A model generated the notes under the pieces. It did no database searches and was not told the DNA's origin. It worked only from the letters and a program-made list of their open reading frames with translations. Of a stretch of DNA of 64,000 nucleotides, positions 1 through 10,760 are shown piece by piece. Origin of the DNA: Platerodrilus igneus (taxonomy: Eukaryota > Arthropoda > Insecta > Coleoptera > Lycidae). The stretch spans positions 124,001-188,000 of the forward strand of contig JARFIW010001256.1 in NCBI GenBank assembly GCA_036346225.1, given 5' to 3'. The translations under genes and the position numbers were made by a program. Numbering within the stretch: position 1 is the stretch's first letter; every line of letters starts with the position of its first letter.

Positions 1-2640
1 TGTATACCAAAATCAGCGAGAGCTCAGGTAGCAAAGAAATTATGTGAGCTTATTGACACTTGCGTTAAAAAAAGCTCAATGCCAGCATGGAAAGAACTCT
101 TATTATTCCCTTACCTATCCCTATCGATTCCTAGTGGAAATTTAAGCAATAAAGGCAAATCAATTTCGAAAATAATATTAGAAAATTTACGAAACCCTTT
201 GTCCGTTGAAGAAGTTGTTTCTCTCAGTAGTAGAAGTGGCATAGCTACCTTTAAAACGAATATTTCGAAACAAATCATATCAAAAGTTTCAGATGGCGAT
301 TTATCCTCTGCGGTTAAAATTTTAAGTTCAAATGAATCTTTTTTAAATATAGACGCTACAGTTTTAGAAGATATACAAAAGAAACATCCAAAATCAATTT
401 CGCCGCCAATTTCCTTTATGGAAACTAATTCAAATTTCACAGTTAATCGTGAAGAAGTTTTAGCAGGTATCAAATCTTTTAAGTCTAGTTCCGCTGGAGG
501 AATTGACGCCCTACGGCCTTCACATTTACAAGACATTTTGAGTTATTCCACTGGTATATTTGGACAAAAGCTTTTATCATCTTTAACAGATTTATGTAAC
601 CTAATGCTCTCAGGCAGGATATCTTCCGAAATTTGTCCTATTTTATATGGCGCCTCTTTATGCGCACTTAAAAAAAAGGACGGCGGCATTAGACCAATAG
701 CCGTAGGTACTTTTTATCGAAGACTTGCAGCTAAATTATCTTGCTGGAATATAAAGGAGAAATTAGAAAATCTTTTCAGGCCCAAACAGTTTGGATTTGG
801 GACTTCAGGCGGTTGTGAAATTGTAGCACACGCTGCACGTATATATTTAATTAATAATCCTAATAACATTCTTCTTAAGCTTGATTTTAAAAATGCTTTC
901 AACTCACTTAACCGAGATATTTTATTACATAATATTTACAACCACATTCCCCATCTATTGCCTTTTCTTCAACAATGTTATGCAAATCCTTCATTTCTGT
1001 TTTTTGGTGATAACATAATTAATTCCGAAAGAGGTATACAACAAGGAGATCCTTTAGGCCCGGCAATCTTCTGTCTGGCAATAAACAACCTAGTTAACTC
1101 ATTAAACACAGAGTTTAATATTTGGCATTTAGATGACGGATGTATTGGTGGTGAGATTCATTCCGTAATCCAAAATTTCAAAAAAATAATTTCAATCGCT
1201 AAGTCGTTTGGTTTGGAACTCAATTTTAATAAATGTGAACTGTTATGTTCACCTCCATCCAATTTTAACAAAACCATTTCACTCTTAAACATGATCGCAC
1301 CAGGTATTCAGATACCAAATAAAAATAATTGGACCCTACTTGGCGCACCACTCTGTACTGAAGCGATTCCAGAAAGTATCAATAAAAAAATCGAATTGAT
1401 GTCCTCCATTCGCTCTCGTTTAAAGTCATCTTCTATTCCAAATCATATCTCATTTTGTCTGATTAAGAATTGTTTTGCTATTCCTAAATTAATGTACATC
1501 CTCAGATGTAGCCCAACTTGGACTTGTATGCAATCTCTTGAGATATTTGACGAACTATTACGATGCACTTTGGAGGAAGTAATAAATATCAAACTGAACC
1601 ATTTTGAATGGTCGCAAGCATCTCTTCCAATAAACAGAGGCGGATTAGGTATCCGTCTTTCAACTTCACTTTCACTACCTGCTTACTTGTCTTCTTTTCA
1701 TTCATCTTTACCTACAATTAGATCAATATTTTCTAATGCTATTTGCAATATATCCATTGATAATTTCTTTTTGCAAGCTGAAGAACTTTGGAAGTTTGCA
1801 ACAAATTTAAATGAAATTAAAATCAACAAACTCGTCCAAAAAGAATGGGATATACCATTGCTGAATATATCTTCCAATAAGTTGCTAGAATCAGCTACCA
1901 ATAATACACATAGGGCTCGTATTCTTGCAGTTTCTTCGAAATATGCCAGCGCATGGTTATTCGCTCTTCCAATAGCATCTCTGGGCACATTATTAGATAA
2001 TCATTCGTTTAGAATTGCTGTAGGACTCAGGCTTGGTACTCGGTTGTGTACACCACACTCGTGCATTTGTGGATCAGCTGCAGACGAGTTAGGTATACAT
2101 GGATTAAGTTGCAGGCTTAGTGCAGGAAGGTATTCCAGGCACAAAGCAGTTAACGATTTAATTAAACGAGCTTTAGTCTCTGCCGATGTTCCTTCTATTC
2201 TGGAACCTACATATTTATTCAGAGAAGACGGTAAAAGACCTGACGGCATTAGTTTAATTCCTTGGAAATACGGTAAAGCAGTAATGTGGGATTTTACATG
2301 TACCAACACTCTCGCTAGTTCTCATGTTACTGTTTGTTCCAACAAAACTGGAGCAGCAGCAAAAGCTGGCGAAAGAATAAAAAACAAAAAATATTCCTCT
2401 TTATCAGACCTTTATATCTTTTACCCAGTTTCAATTGAAACACTAGGAGTTCTAGGTAGGATTGGAATTAATAAAGGAAATTGGTAGACGAATCTATTAT
2501 AATACCTTTGATCAAAGAGCCACTTCATTTTTATTACAAAGAATTGGCATAGCTATTCAAAGAGGTAATGCTGCATCCATATTAGGAACCATTCCACCTT
2601 CCAAAGATTTAAGTGAAATTTTTGACCTGCCTTCAAAATG
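1..2640 (+). pseudogene. Reverse transcriptase with C-terminal zinc-knuckle and PD-(D/E)XK-like endonuclease; left end outside window
   Basis: The frame is open from base 1, so the protein starts upstream of the window; the first ATG is at 79. Counting from that Met, RT motifs are DFKNAF (about 268-273), QQGDPLGPA (about 320-328) and WHLDDG (about 349-354), an LDD catalytic box instead of the usual F/YADD. A Cys/His cluster (CxCG then HGLSC, about 656-680) is followed by RPDG (about 720) and WDFTC (about 737), which resembles the restriction-like endonuclease of early-branching non-LTR elements. A frameshift lies between about 2450 and 2462. The family's conserved end (IQRGNAASILG) continues in the next frame to about 2640, then runs without a stop into a USP domain. 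RT identity is firm; the endonuclease assignment is inferred from motif order. Confidence 0.85.
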
Positions 2641-3925
2641 TTACAGTTTAGAAAACCAAAACATTCGATCATCTTGCACTGTCTTTAAGAAACAGCTAAA
2701 TAATGTTGACATGGAAGAAAATAAAACACTGATCGCTTTTACAATAGAAGAAATTTCAGAAAACCCTAATTGCTCTAACAGATTGAGCCATTCTTCAAAT
2801 ACATCTACTCATCTCCAACATATAATTAATGCATCACAACTCGATCCTTACTTTAAGAACTTAAATGATTTTTCAAATACAATTACAAATTTAGGCAAAA
2901 AAGGATTGGAAAATATTGGCAATACTTGCTTTATAAACTGTATAGTTCAGTGCCTCTCAAATACAAAATTATTACTCGAATATATTAAACATAATGCGTT
3001 TTCGAAGCATATCAATACTAGCACTTCAACCATGAAAGGAGCTTTAATTAAATCTTTTGCACAAGTAATAAAAGATCTGTGGTCTGAAGATACTTTCGAC
3101 AAAGTGATAAATACTAATAACTTGAAATCACACTTTCATCGATTTGCACCTAGCTTTATGGGCTTCTATTAACAAGACGCACAAGAGTTTATGCGGTACT
3201 TGCTAAATGGTATTCATGAAGACGTTAATCAGGTTACCTCCAATCAAATTCCTATATTGTCAGAATTAAATGAACCATTAAGTGACTCTAACAAAGGTAA
3301 TGAATCCTGGCAGCAATATTTAAGAAGTAACAATTCCAAAATTGTTGATATTTTCGCTGGACAGTTAAAATCAACAGTACGTTGCACACACTGTAATCAT
3401 TCTTCTGTAACTTTCGAAGTATTTTGGGATCTATCACTAGCTATACCTAAGCACACTGGCTGCTTAACGTTACAGCTTTGTCTAGATAATTTTACTAGGC
3501 CTGAAACATTGGATGACGACGAAAAACCAGTATGTTTTAAGTGCAAAGAAAGGAGAAAATGCATCAAATCACTGTCCATACAGAGGTTTCCTAAAATATT
3601 GGTGATACACTTAAAACGGTTTTCACCTACAGGTACATATCAAAGAAAGCTAACTACCCCTATAGATTTTCCATTAGATGATCTAGATATGCGACACTAC
3701 GCTGCAGAAACAAATCTTGGAAATTGTCATTATAACCTGTATGCAATATCGAAACACAGTGGGACTACATTGGAAGGCCATTACATCGCATACTGTCGAC
3801 ACCCGTACTCATTTGTATGGCATGAATATAACGATTCCAAGGTGTGCAGTATATCCTCTAAAACACTTGTAAAAGCAGAAGCATATGTTCTATTCTACGA
3901 AATGCATTCTGAAGAAATGAAACGA
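2641..3925 (+). pseudogene. USP2-like ubiquitin-specific protease, intronless, one in-frame stop
   Basis: This is a C19 cysteine protease domain that would remove ubiquitin. The Cys box GNTCF has its catalytic codon at 2927-2929. The QDAQEF box is at about 3173-3190. Zinc-binding CxxC pairs are at about 3385-3400 and 3535-3545. The His box GHYIAYCR has its catalytic His at 3779-3781, and the NDS Asp is at 3833-3835. All three triad residues are present. One TAA at 3170-3172 sits where USP2 relatives have Gln before QDAQEF, consistent with CAA to TAA; the frame continues unchanged on both sides. There are no introns across about 1 kb, which suggests an mRNA-derived copy. Residues 60-150 of the second frame (about 2640-2900) link the RT tail to the USP and are not recognised. 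USP identity is firm; the closest paralogue (USP2/8/21) is inferred. Confidence 0.85.
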
Positions 3926-4293
3926 AGTACCTTAGTTTCGAAAGTTCCTAGAGATACAATGCATGCAAGAAACCTGTATCGGCCTAATTCTGAACTACAT
4001 TGCGATTATCTGACAAAACATAATAAACCTGCCAATAGACGAACAACCGATCCAATTGTTATACTATCTAGTATTCTTGAAGAAATCTTAAATGAACTTC
4101 ATGATATGCCAGATGTACAACCATTCTTATTTCCTGTTAATGCGAATTTAGTCGAACACTATCAAAATATTATCCAACGACCCATGGATTTACAGTCAAT
4201 TCGAGATAACTTGCACCAAAAAAAATACCATACTCGTGAAAAATTTTTGGTTGATATAGATCAAATTTTTAAAAATTCTGCTTGCTATGACGA
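3926..4293 (+). pseudogene. TAF1 first-bromodomain fragment, fused in frame
   Basis: The frame continues directly from the USP. From about 3985 it matches the segment of TFIID subunit TAF1 that leads into bromodomain 1: HCDYL, then [35 protein letters not shown] and FKNSACYD. A bromodomain binds acetyl-lysine; PMDLQ and the final NSACY Asn/Tyr region are the characteristic ZA-loop and BC-loop elements. The domain is cut at about 4291, where the sequence switches within one codon to a thioredoxin active site. About 25 residues between the USP end (about 3906) and HCDYL are unassigned. TAF1 is nuclear and has no known partnership with the flanking enzymes, so the joining looks accidental. Confidence 0.82.
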
Positions 4294-5646
4294 TGCACCA
4301 TGGTGTGGACATTGTAAAGCCCTTGCACCAAAATATTCCAAAGCTGCAAAAGAATTAGCAGACGAAGAGTCAAAGATAAAGCTTGGTAAAATTGATGCTA
4401 CCGAAGAGGAAGATCTTGCTAAGGAATATGATGTCAAAGGTTATCCTACCTTTAAATTCTTTGGAAATGGACAGCCTATTGATTATTCAGGAGGACGTGA
4501 TGCTGCCCAAATAGTAGCTTGGCTTGAAAAGAAAACTGGTCCTGCAGCTAAAGAGCTTAAGACAGTCGAGGAAGCTAAACAATTTATTGAAGAAAATAAA
4601 GTTGCAGTTGTTGGTTTCTTCTCAGATCAAACTTCAGATAAAGCTAAAGCTTATTTATCTGTTGCTAATGCTGTCGATGATTATCAGTTCGGAATCACTT
4701 CTGACGAAGCAATTTACAAGGAATATGAAGCTACATGTGGTTCTATTGTCTTATTTAAACAGTTCGACGAAGGAAAATCCATTTTTGAAGGTGAACATAC
4801 TGAACAAAACATCAAAAGTTTTGTTACATCAGAGTCGCTACCAAACCTCGTAGAATTCAATCATGAAACGGCACCTAAGATCTTTGGAGGTGAAATTAAG
4901 GTGAAATTAAGAGCCATTTACTCATCTTTGTATCTAAAAGTGATGACAAAATCAGTGCTATTGTATCTGCTGCTCGTTCTGTCGCCAAACCTTACAAATC
5001 TAAAATTTTGTTTGTTACAATCGATGTAGAGGAGGAAGACCACCAGCGAATTTTAGAATTCTTTGAAATTAAAAAAGAAGAGGTTCCCACTGCACGTATT
5101 ATTAAACTTGAGGAAGAAATGTCAAAATTCAAACTTGAATCGTCCGAACTTGATGCTGAAAGCATAACTACATTTGTAGATAAGTTCTTAAAAGGTGAGC
5201 TTAAACAACATTTATTAAGTCAAGAACTTCCTGAAGATTGGAATAAACAACCCGTGCGTGTTCTTGTTGCAAGCAATTTCGATGAAGTTGTATTAAATAA
5301 ATCCAAGGACGTCCTTGTAGAATTTTATGCTCCATGGTGTGGTCATTGTAAACAGTTGGTCCCTATTTATGAAAAAGTTGCAGAACATTTTGAAAGTAAT
5401 GTTGATGTTGTTATTGCTAAAATTGATACCACAGCAAATGAACTCGAACATACTCGTATTACAAGCTTCCCTACAATTAAACTATACAAGAAAGAAGACA
5501 ACAAAGTTATTGATTACAATGGTCCTAGGACTTTTGAAGGGTTATGTAAGTTTGTAGAGTCAGGTGGTGTTGAGGATGGTGCAGCAGAAGAGCCAGTTGA
5601 AGAAGAGACTGAAGATGATGATACTGCACGGCGAGATGAATTGTAA
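4294..5646 (+). pseudogene. Protein disulfide isomerase retrocopy, N-terminally truncated and frameshifted, ends RDEL
   Basis: The region encodes PDI from its first active site (APWCGHC, 4294-4314) through the b and b' domains to a second CGHC (about 5335-5349) and an acidic tail ending RDEL, a KDEL-type ER-retrieval signal. The signal peptide and first ~30-50 residues are missing, so this copy could not enter the ER. An 11-bp tandem duplication at 4889-4910 throws the first frame into a stop. The second frame carries the rest and is open from 5008. There are no introns. No clear poly(A) tail follows 5646, only A/T-rich sequence. Identity is firm; pseudogene status follows from the truncation and frameshift. 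Confidence 0.9.
4889..4910 (+). repeat. 11-bp tandem duplication that breaks the PDI copy
   Basis: The unit GGTGAAATTAA is at 4889-4899 and again at 4900-4910. Removing one copy puts the upstream PDI frame in phase with the downstream one, so this event explains the frameshift. Confidence 0.95.
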
Positions 5647-6125
5647 TTGTAGTACTGACATATTTTTGTTCGTTTTCTTTTAATGATTATGTAGTATTAA
5701 ATAGAATCAATTTAAAAATTAAAAAAATTTAAATAATCAACCATAACTTACAACTTCCTTTTTAAAGAAATTTTGGTCCCTAAATACAGCTAACGCAATT
5801 AACTGAGTTCTTAGTATATCTTTTACCTTCTAAAACGCTATAATAAACTTGATTTTGTTATATCTGCTTCTTTAAACACTTCAATAATGAAGTTGTTGAT
5901 AACGTTTTGTATTTGAGCTCATTTACGATGGTTGTTGATAAATCCCGCGATATCAAAAGAATATTCCAATAAATTGAAATACCGTTTTTTCTATACATGT
6001 ATCGTAAAATATTGCTTTTGTGTAGCAAGTATGATTTTGTTTTGATAGCATATTTTTTAGATATATTGATATTCCAACGCAGCATTTTAAGATCTATTTG
6101 GTCTAGGAGAGATTTCCCGTCGAAG

Positions 6126-6232
6126 TTGGTCGCTCAGCTGTACATAAGTCTAGACGAAACTTATCAAGAGTTGGTCGCTCAGCATTACATAAGTCTAGAC
6201 GAGACTCGGGGTAAATTTGTCGCTCTAGCAAT
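6126..6232 (+). repeat. 45-bp tandem repeat, two copies plus a partial third
   Basis: The block starting TTGGTCGCTCAG begins at 6126 and 6171, and a variant TTTGTCGCTC begins at 6216, so the period is exactly 45. The copies share CATAAGTCTAGACGA. The third copy fades after about 17 bases. Confidence 0.85.
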
Positions 6233-7832
6233 TTGTGAATCATTTTTTTAAGAATGATGATGGAGTTTTTCTTTATTAGTTTAGGGAAAGCTCAAAAGAG
6301 GGCTCGCCATCCTAGTAATTATATGCCTTACAAGATATCTTTCTGTTCTTCAACAATTTTATCGGTAAATCGAGTTTTAATTACTGTTATCTCTTCACAT
6401 ATCGATTCAAACCACACTAAGTGGCATAAAATTATCTTTAAAATCGTTTAAGCTTTGCGTACATCCAGAATTTTTTACGTTTCATTTTTTTAACGATTTA
6501 CCTAATGTTTCTGTCCTCATTATGTATTAGTTAACTTCATTTGCTCATTCCTTCTCTTATACAGCACCTATCTTCAACACGTTTAACTTATTTACCTTAA
6601 ACTAGCTATTTTTTTTGCTACTTGTTGACTTTTCCTTGAATTTATTGTTAGTCACATATCGGTTTATTATCTAGATTTCCCAGTATAACTCTGTCGCTTC
6701 ATTTAATTAATCTTCGCACCATTTCTGTAACAGACTATTTAGTTTTCAGTATTTATCTTACATCGTTTAATTTTGAGGTGATTGTCGTAACTTTGGTTAT
6801 AATAACTCATTGAATTTTTATGATTGGTTTTAGCTGATGTTTTGAGTGGATGCTTTTTTCTTTGGGCTCACATAGGAGCCGCGGCCTATGCCATTGTAAA
6901 AAATAGTCCATATTCGCAGTTGCAAAAACTAGCAGTTTCTATTCCATGCGTTTTTCTTCTGAATTATTACAGTCGCCTACTTTATCCTATATCATTACTT
7001 GTTTTCTTTTTCTACTAAGTTATCATAACATAAACATTTTTTTGTTGTTTTTTAATTGAACTTCGTGGTGAGGTGCTATCGCTTTTTATCGATATCTCAT
7101 CAAATTCTCGGGTGTTCTTAGCATATTGGGAAGTGTGTCTGTATATAACTCCTTATATTTAGGCATTCTTGTGTGTTTATGGCGTTACTGTTTTTAAATA
7201 TTACCTTGCCACAGTTGGTTTTTTGTGTGTAAGTATCTGTAGGGATACTTTTAAGTTGTTGTTTTAACTCTTGTCTAATTTTCTTATCGTAGTGGATGCA
7301 TTAGTTAGGAAAATGATTGTACTAGTTCTCATTAAAGGTCTAGTAATGTTTTAACTTATTAGGTGCTTTAGCTTGTCTGATTAACATAGCAGGTAGTCCT
7401 TCAGACCGACCAGTGTTTAATAGGGACAACTCTCTACCTTCTCTCGGACGCTTGTCCAAAAACTCTACTTTTTCATATCCTGCTGTCACCGTTTTTGCCT
7501 TATCTTTCATTTGGTATACCTGTTCTTGCCTCGGAACATCCGTCTACCACATAAGAGTGATTTTTCCCCCACTCCAAGCTACTGACCACATTGGCTGGTT
7601 GAGTAGTGCTTTGCTATCCACCTTTTCTGTCTCTTAAGCTCAATGCAAGCCCTTCCTCTATTTTGTTCTACCTAGAAGTGTCTCTTATGCATTTCCAAAA
7701 TAAATACCTCTCTTTTTTTACCTTTCCTATTTCTACTGCCTTTTCATTTACGTTAGTCACCGTGTGGTTGCGCGTGGGGTTTTCACAGACATTATAATTT
7801 GAATTAGGGCCGCTATACTTGCGGCCACGTCC

Positions 7833-7862
7833 CCAATGCTCCACCCGGGGGTACTACATTGG
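7833..7862. repeat. Hairpin module shared with the SINE family near 48-49.5 kb
   Basis: CCAATG...CATTGG brackets an inner stem ending in ACC/GGT. The same module, in either orientation, closes the three tRNA-derived SINEs at 48205-48234, about 48819-48848 and 49473-49501. Here no tRNA-like head is attached. Confidence 0.7.
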
Positions 7863-8100
7863 GTTTAAACGCGAAAATAAACGTGCTTTTTATTAATTCT
7901 AACTTCATAATTAATCCACTCTAAATAAAAATCTAACTAAAAATCTAACAAACTAAAATAAAAACTAAAAACAGGGTTTATATAATGGTATCCCCAGCGG
8001 GTTTTCACAGAATGCCGGACCACGTCTCTGGGAATCTTTCGTGAGGTCATGCGGTGCCGCTGTCAGCGCACATGGCAGCTACCAGTGTATGTATGTGTGA

Positions 8101-8103
<3 letters not shown>

Positions 8104-8146
<43 letters not shown>
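8104..8146. repeat. (AT)n microsatellite
   Basis: About 21 AT dinucleotides directly abut the left end of the gypsy LTR. Confidence 0.95.
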
Positions 8147-8148
<2 letters not shown>

Positions 8149-8680
8149 AAGCGAGCTACCACTACCGCGTTTCTCTAATTTAAAACAAGTAATAACAAGA
8201 GTCTTTATTACTCACTGTTCACAAGTCTAATTAACAGTATATGTCTTATTTATAGATGTTTTCAGTCCAATTAACAATGAAGCACTATCACACTAATGAA
8301 TTTACAAACACTGATATCTTCTTAAACTAACTCCTTTACCATAGGTCCATTAATAACACTAACACAACTATTATTTATTACACTTCTAATCTTTTTATGT
8401 ATACTACAAGCTGCATGTACATTAGACACGTGCACTTAACATTTATGTTTACTGTTAGACTTCCAAAAGCTCAATTATTTAACTTTACACGATATAAATT
8501 TATGTTCGACATTCTGATATAGACTGACTTCTTACATCCATAAGCGGTCTTATATATACCCTGAATTAAAGAAATGACTCATCCTCCAGTAATTACTAGA
8601 AACTTCTCGGTCCCTTGAAAATAAACAGTGCCTGCGGCGTTTTGTGTGTTTGATGGGTTGCCTATTAGTAGCTCGCAACA
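8147..8680 (-). repeat. 3' LTR of the gypsy element
   Basis: On the minus strand the LTR starts TGTTGCGAGCTAC at 8680 and ends GTAGCTCGCTTCA at 8147, so its ends are imperfect inverted repeats in TG...CA form. A TATA-like TATATATAAG is at about 8547-8557. An AATAAA lies near 8208, in a stretch that also matches the gypsy remnant at about 37010-37060. The boundary at 8680 is set by the adjacent polypurine tract. Confidence 0.75.
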
Positions 8681-9554
8681 CTGCCCCCTCTTTAAAATCG
8701 TTACGTCTCGTAACTGTAAATACATTTTGACGCCAATTCGACTGATGACGGTATCGGCAGCTATCTCCTCTGGTGCATCCACCACGTCGTTGGAAGTAAC
8801 AGTCAACACTCTTTTCTTGGTCTTGGTAGGCAACCAGTTGATAACAACAAACAAGGACCTGGACGTTGGTTCCCTGGAAAACTATTTCTAGCATACTTCG
8901 GACTAGCCTCCAATCTAAGCGATCCAGTCCACAGCCTAGCTTGGGCACCGGTAGTCTCGTTACTTCATTTTTCATCATCTGCGCCTTAAGATTTAGCAAA
9001 GCCTCCCATAGATGTCCTTAACTAGGTCTCTGCCATGAAGAATTTTTGGTGACCAGATAGTAAACATAACGATTTTTATCCTGAAGAACCAAAACTTTTC
9101 CTACAGTTAGTTGCTGTTGTACTAATTCATTCACAAATCCAAACTTTCTCTTGAAAACAACAGCTATTCCCCTTGACATTTCCAAATCTTGATCTACACA
9201 ATGTGCAAGGGAATACTCTTCTGGTGCTCTAAACAGATCTTGCTGTTTTTCAACAATAACGCCAAATCTCCCCTTAGCGGAACCACCACACGCCGCCATA
9301 AAGCTCTCAAAATCTGCATTTGGCTTATGTTTAATAACTTGTCGAACACCATTCTCATTATTCGAGCCTTCCCTGTTGTTGCCAACGTAGGATTTTAAAC
9401 GGTCAAAGTGTACCACTTCCGGTTTACCAATGGGAGATCTTCTAATCCGGTACACTACATCATTAATTCTTGTTAACACTTCGTACGGGCCTTCCCACTG
9501 TCTTTGTAGTTTTGGCGACAATCCACGTTTTCTTTGTGGATTGTACAACCACAC
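8550..9554 (-). CDS. Gypsy pol C-terminus: integrase GPY/F module, TARG1/OARD1-like macrodomain, CCCH zinc finger
   Basis: One frame runs 9554 to 8550 with a single TAA at 9018-9020. It begins with the integrase GPY/F module (WEGPYEVLTRINDVVYRIRR). From about 9285 it matches the TARG1/OARD1 class of macrodomains, which hydrolyse ADP-ribosyl ester bonds: DLFRAPEEYSLAHC, then GIAVVFKRKFG, YVYYLVTK and LGCGLDRLDW, ending about 8840. The Lys of LVTK and the Asp of GCGLD correspond to the catalytic Lys84 and Asp125 of human TARG1. A C-x7-C-x5-C-x3-H finger (CYFQRRGGC...CRYRH, 8745-8801) follows, and the frame then runs into the LTR. The stop falls where relatives have Tyr after RPS. Macrodomain identity is strong by motif; activity is not shown. 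Confidence 0.85.
8681..8697 (-). promoter_or_regulatory. Polypurine tract priming plus-strand synthesis
   Basis: On the minus strand TTTTAAAGAGGGGGCAG directly precedes the LTR start TGTTG. Purine run plus TG is the expected arrangement. The run is also translated as part of the CCCH-bearing frame. Confidence 0.7.
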
Positions 9555-10760
9555 TAAATCTCCAGGTTGATAACCCCTTCTTGTGCTCTCGTGTCATATT
9601 GTGATTTCATTCGATCGCTTGCTGCCTAGATATTTTTTCGGACGTTTTCGTGAATGCTATTTGATCTTTGACGAAGCTTACTAACGTAATCTTCACCTGC
9701 GATCTCTTCTTCAGATTTAAGTCCAAACTGAAGATCACATGGTAGCCGCAATTCACGTCCTAACATCACGCAAGCGGAAGAGTATCCTGTGCTATCATAT
9801 ACCGAAGATGGTACGCCAGTAGGAACAAATGTAAATATTGATCCCAGTCTCGTTGATGTTCAGAGACAACGTTGGCCAGGTACTTTCCTAACGTCATGTT
9901 CATTCTTTCAACCATTCCATCCGATTGGGGATGAAGTGGCGTGGTTCTAGTCTTCCTGATTCCAAAATGCTTGCAGACGTTTTGAAATAACACTGATTCC
10001 AAGTTCCGACCTTAATCGGAGTGTAATTCCAACGAAACTCTAAAGCGACAAAACAACTCCTTCCCTAGTACATCTGCAACCGTCTCGGCTTCTTGGTTAG
10101 GTATAGCATATGCCTCCGGCCATTTGTTAATATAATCCATTGCAACCAAGATGTATTTATTTTCTTTCTCTGATTCAGGAAACGGACCAGCTATATCATT
10201 GGCTACCCTCTCAAAAGCATTCCCCACGTTATACTGTCTCATTGGGGCTTTGCGTTTTGTGACCGGACCATTTGCAGAGGCACACAATTCACATTTCCGG
10301 CATCACTCCTTCACATCTTCTTTCCAGTTTACCCAATAGATTCTTTCTCTCACTCTTTCGAGAGTTCTTTTCACGCCAAAGTGCCCTCCGAAAATACCAT
10401 CCTGCAAGTGCTGCAACACTTTCGGCACTCTGCTTCTCAGCACTATCACTTGAAGTCTCTCAATGCCATCTTCACATTCCAGGCGTCGTTTCAAGATTAT
10501 ATTTTAAATCACCAAGGAGTCCCACTGTGCCCAGTATGCCTTCAGGCTCCTACTTGAAATACTAATTTCTTCCCAAGCTGGTCGTTGTCCTCTACTTTTC
10601 CACTCGATTATACGTTCCAATTCGGCGTCATTCTCCTGGTCTTCTCGTATTCTTTCGGGTTGCCAAGTATCATCGGTCACCGTCATCCTATGGATGACAC
10701 TTATTTCCTCTTCCATCTTAGAGCAATGATTGCAGTCTACCGGACAAGGTCTTCTTGACA
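9555..10760 (-). pseudogene. Gypsy integrase, zinc-binding and catalytic core
   Basis: Minus-strand pieces 10761-10504, 10494-10303, 10287-10012 and 10002-9766 share one frame. The HHCC zinc region includes GHFGVKRTLERV and CRKCELC. The core shows DIAGPFPE, LHSD and HPQSDGMVERMN, the expected D, D, E positions. Stops interrupt at about 10501, 10300, 10009 and 9763. A frameshift between 9766 and 9554 separates the core from the GPY/F-macrodomain frame. The stretch 9560-9760 still reads as integrase-like sequence in another frame. Confidence 0.88.

Larger units (their letters stand above)
5647..8103. other. A/T-rich sequence without a recognisable gene
   Basis: Small open frames here are isolated, T-rich and lack motifs. 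The frame at 6824-7018 encodes a hydrophobic 64-residue peptide preceded by a pyrimidine tract ending in AG, but nothing else supports an exon. A 45-bp tandem repeat (6126-6232) and a hairpin shared with a downstream SINE family (7833-7862) are the only structured parts. The stretch 7800-8100 is richer in GC and may be an old element end. Confidence 0.5.

Noticed and set aside
111..536. 141-codon minus-strand frame opposite the RT
   Set aside because: Shadow of the real plus-strand coding sequence.
6824..7018. 64-codon hydrophobic frame with an acceptor-like site upstream
   Set aside because: T-rich background makes such frames common; no donor, poly(A) context or homology is recognised.
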